Shown in pieces: positions 6,825 to 8,039 of a stretch of DNA of 8,039 bases. Under the pieces are notes generated by a model. That model was not told where the DNA came from, did no database searches, and was given only the letters and a program-made list of their open reading frames with translations. Within the stretch, counting starts at the first letter, position 1, and every line of letters begins with the position of its first letter. Position numbers and translations under genes: made by a program. Source of the stretch: Gemmatimonadota bacterium (lineage in GTDB: Bacteria; Gemmatimonadota; Gemmatimonadetes; Gemmatimonadales; GWC2-71-9); the NCBI GenBank assembly GCA_029862935.1, contig JAOTWK010000147.1, positions 1 through 8,039 of the forward strand, given 5' to 3'.

Positions 6825-8039
6825 ATGACTGAGACCGCCATGGACGTTCAGGACTCCTCGAACGTCGCTGAGCGACAGAGTCCGTCCGGCATCGCCGGCC
6901 CGCTCCCGACCGATCTCGTCGCAACGGCGACAAAGCGCCTCGGCATCGTCTGTCTGGTTGCCGCGGCGATTTGGCTCTTGCAGTTGATGCTCAACAACGT
7001 GGTCGGTCCCCTTCTCTCGCCGGGCAGCCCCCTGGATGACGCGTGGCCGTGGCCGGGTAATCCCATCGCACTCGTTGCGATCGTCGTATCCATGGCCCTC
7101 TACGCCTATACGCGCTCCGCCTCCAGCGCGACCGAACGGGTACTGGATGTGGGTCTCGGCTACGAGGTCGCGTTGGCGCTGGCCATCGGCCTCGTGAATC
7201 AGTGGACGCCCAACACCACCGGCCTCTCGTGGATTTGTATTCTGGTGCTGGTCTTTCCGTCCCTGGTTCCGGCCACGGGGCGCAAGACGCTGGTTGCGGC
7301 GCTCGCTGCGGCGAGCATGGACCCTGTGGGCGTAGCCGTTACTGCGGCGCGCGGCGTGGAGATCCCATCCTTCCCGACGCTGCTCTGGGCGTTTCTGCCG
7401 AACTACGTGTGTGCCATCCTCGCCGTGCTGCCATCACACATCATCAGAGGATTGAGCCACCAAGTCCGTAGCGCGCGCGAACTCGGGAGCTACCAACTGG
7501 GAGAGTTGTTGGGACGGGGCGGCATGGGCGAGGTCTACGCGGCGCGACACCGATTGCTCCGTCGGCCTGCCGCCATCAAGCTGGTGCACCCCGACACCCG
7601 GGCTACTCCCGATTCGGAGCCGCCCGCAGTCCTCGTGCAGCGGTTCAAGCGGGAGGCAGAGGCCGCCGCGAGTCTGCATTCTCCTCACACCATTGCGTTG
7701 TACGACTTCGGCGTGTCCGACGACGGCAGTTTCTACTATGTCATGGAGCTGCTCCGCGGGCTCGATCTGGACACACTGGTCGATCGCTTCGGGCCCATGC
7801 CCCCGAACCGGATCAGCCACTTGCTGCAGCAGGCCTGCCATTCGCTGGCTGAAGCTCACGCGGTTGGACTCGTCCACCGCGACGTGAAGCCGGCAAATCT
7901 GTTCACCTGCTGGGTTGGGCTCGAGCCGGACTTCGTCAAGGTGCTCGATTTCGGTTTGGTGAAAGGACAGCTTGGTGAGGTGGGCGAGCAGGCGAAACTC
8001 ACCGCGCCCGACTTGGCCACCGGAACCCCGGGGTACATG
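6825..8039 (+). CDS. Membrane Ser/Thr protein kinase, N-terminal part (runs off right edge)
   Basis: The 405 visible residues encode a Hanks-type Ser/Thr kinase, which phosphorylates protein Ser/Thr using ATP. Residues 1-36 are soluble. About six hydrophobic segments follow (roughly 38-58, 79-96, 108-126, 134-150, 154-173, 184-204). The kinase domain starts near 222: glycine loop LGRGGMGEVY 229-238, AIK with Lys252, helix-C Glu277 (FKREAEAA), hinge VMELL 306-310, catalytic loop HRDVKPAN 351-358 (Asp353, Lys355, Asn358), DFG 375-377, and GTPGYM 400-405, where the window ends. All catalytic residues seen are intact, and it is an RD-type kinase. The membrane block comes before the kinase, the reverse of PknB, where the kinase is N-terminal. 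The start is ATG 6825, fixed by an upstream in-frame stop at 6813; ATG 6840 is an alternative with a GAG 6 nt upstream. It is divergent from nhaA. Its signal and targets are unknown. Confidence 0.93.
   Translation, partial: MTETAMDVQDSSNVAERQSPSGIAGPLPTDLVATATKRLGIVCLVAAAIWLLQLMLNNVVGPLLSPGSPLDDAWPWPGNPIALVAIVVSMALYAYTRSASSATERVLDVGLGYEVALALAIGLVNQWTPNTTGLSWICILVLVFPSLVPATGRKTLVAALAAASMDPVGVAVTAARGVEIPSFPTLLWAFLPNYVCAILAVLPSHIIRGLSHQVRSARELGSYQLGELLGRGGMGEVYAARHRLLRRPAAIKLVHPDTRATPDSEPPAVLVQRFKREAEAAASLHSPHTIALYDFGVSDDGSFYYVMELLRGLDLDTLVDRFGPMPPNRISHLLQQACHSLAEAHAVGLVHRDVKPANLFTCWVGLEPDFVKVLDFGLVKGQLGEVGEQAKLTAPDLATGTPGYM

Noticed and set aside
6691..6933. N-terminal extension of NhaA up to 6933
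   Set aside because: The extension is Arg/Ser-rich, unlike NhaA leaders. It would start inside the divergent kinase gene and lies upstream of the predicted promoter.
7434..7877. Minus-strand open frame of 147 codons within the kinase gene
   Set aside because: It is antisense to the conserved kinase motifs (glycine loop and HRD) and has no motif of its own.

Overview
This 8 kb window is high-GC bacterial DNA (roughly 63 percent by eye) and densely packed with genes. It holds six protein-coding genes and no rRNA, tRNA, CRISPR array or insertion sequence that I can see. The gene mix suggests a free-living, environmental Gram-negative lineage: a lipoprotein cyclophilin, two ATP/ADP-translocase-family membrane proteins, an NhaA antiporter and a Ser/Thr kinase with an N-terminal membrane domain. 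Gemmatimonadota or a similar deep-branching phylum is my best guess, but only as low-confidence inference. Nothing here fixes the taxonomy.

Layout. (1) Bases 1-1360, minus strand: a cyclophilin-type peptidyl-prolyl isomerase lipoprotein, followed 55 nt later by the N-terminal 221 residues of a molybdopterin/[4Fe-4S] oxidoreductase that runs off the left edge. (2) Bases 1361-1522: a divergent intergenic region. (3) Bases 1523-3757, plus strand: an ATP/ADP-translocase-like membrane protein with a C-terminal soluble helical (HEAT-like) domain. (4) Bases 3769-6690, minus strand: nhaA, followed 33 nt later by a second, shorter ATP/ADP-translocase-like protein. This second protein meets the first tail to tail with only 11 nt between the stop codons. 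(5) Bases 6691-6824: a divergent regulatory region with a plausible nhaA promoter and a small inverted repeat. (6) Bases 6825-8039, plus strand: a membrane-anchored Ser/Thr protein kinase, cut by the right edge inside its activation segment.

How they may work together. NhaA (sodium/proton exchange) and the 481-residue carrier-like protein are probably co-transcribed, which hints at a shared membrane or ion-homeostasis role. The two carrier-like proteins share spaced signatures (FW-x3-N and a long charged motif ending R-x-G-D), so they are divergent relatives, each with its own soluble addition: HEAT-like repeats in one and a five-unit heptad repeat loop in the other. Most of the window looks like ordinary chromosomal content. 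The points most worth a second look are this pair of differently decorated carriers, the in-frame TG-x-FRA heptad repeat, and the kinase with its membrane domain at the N terminus.
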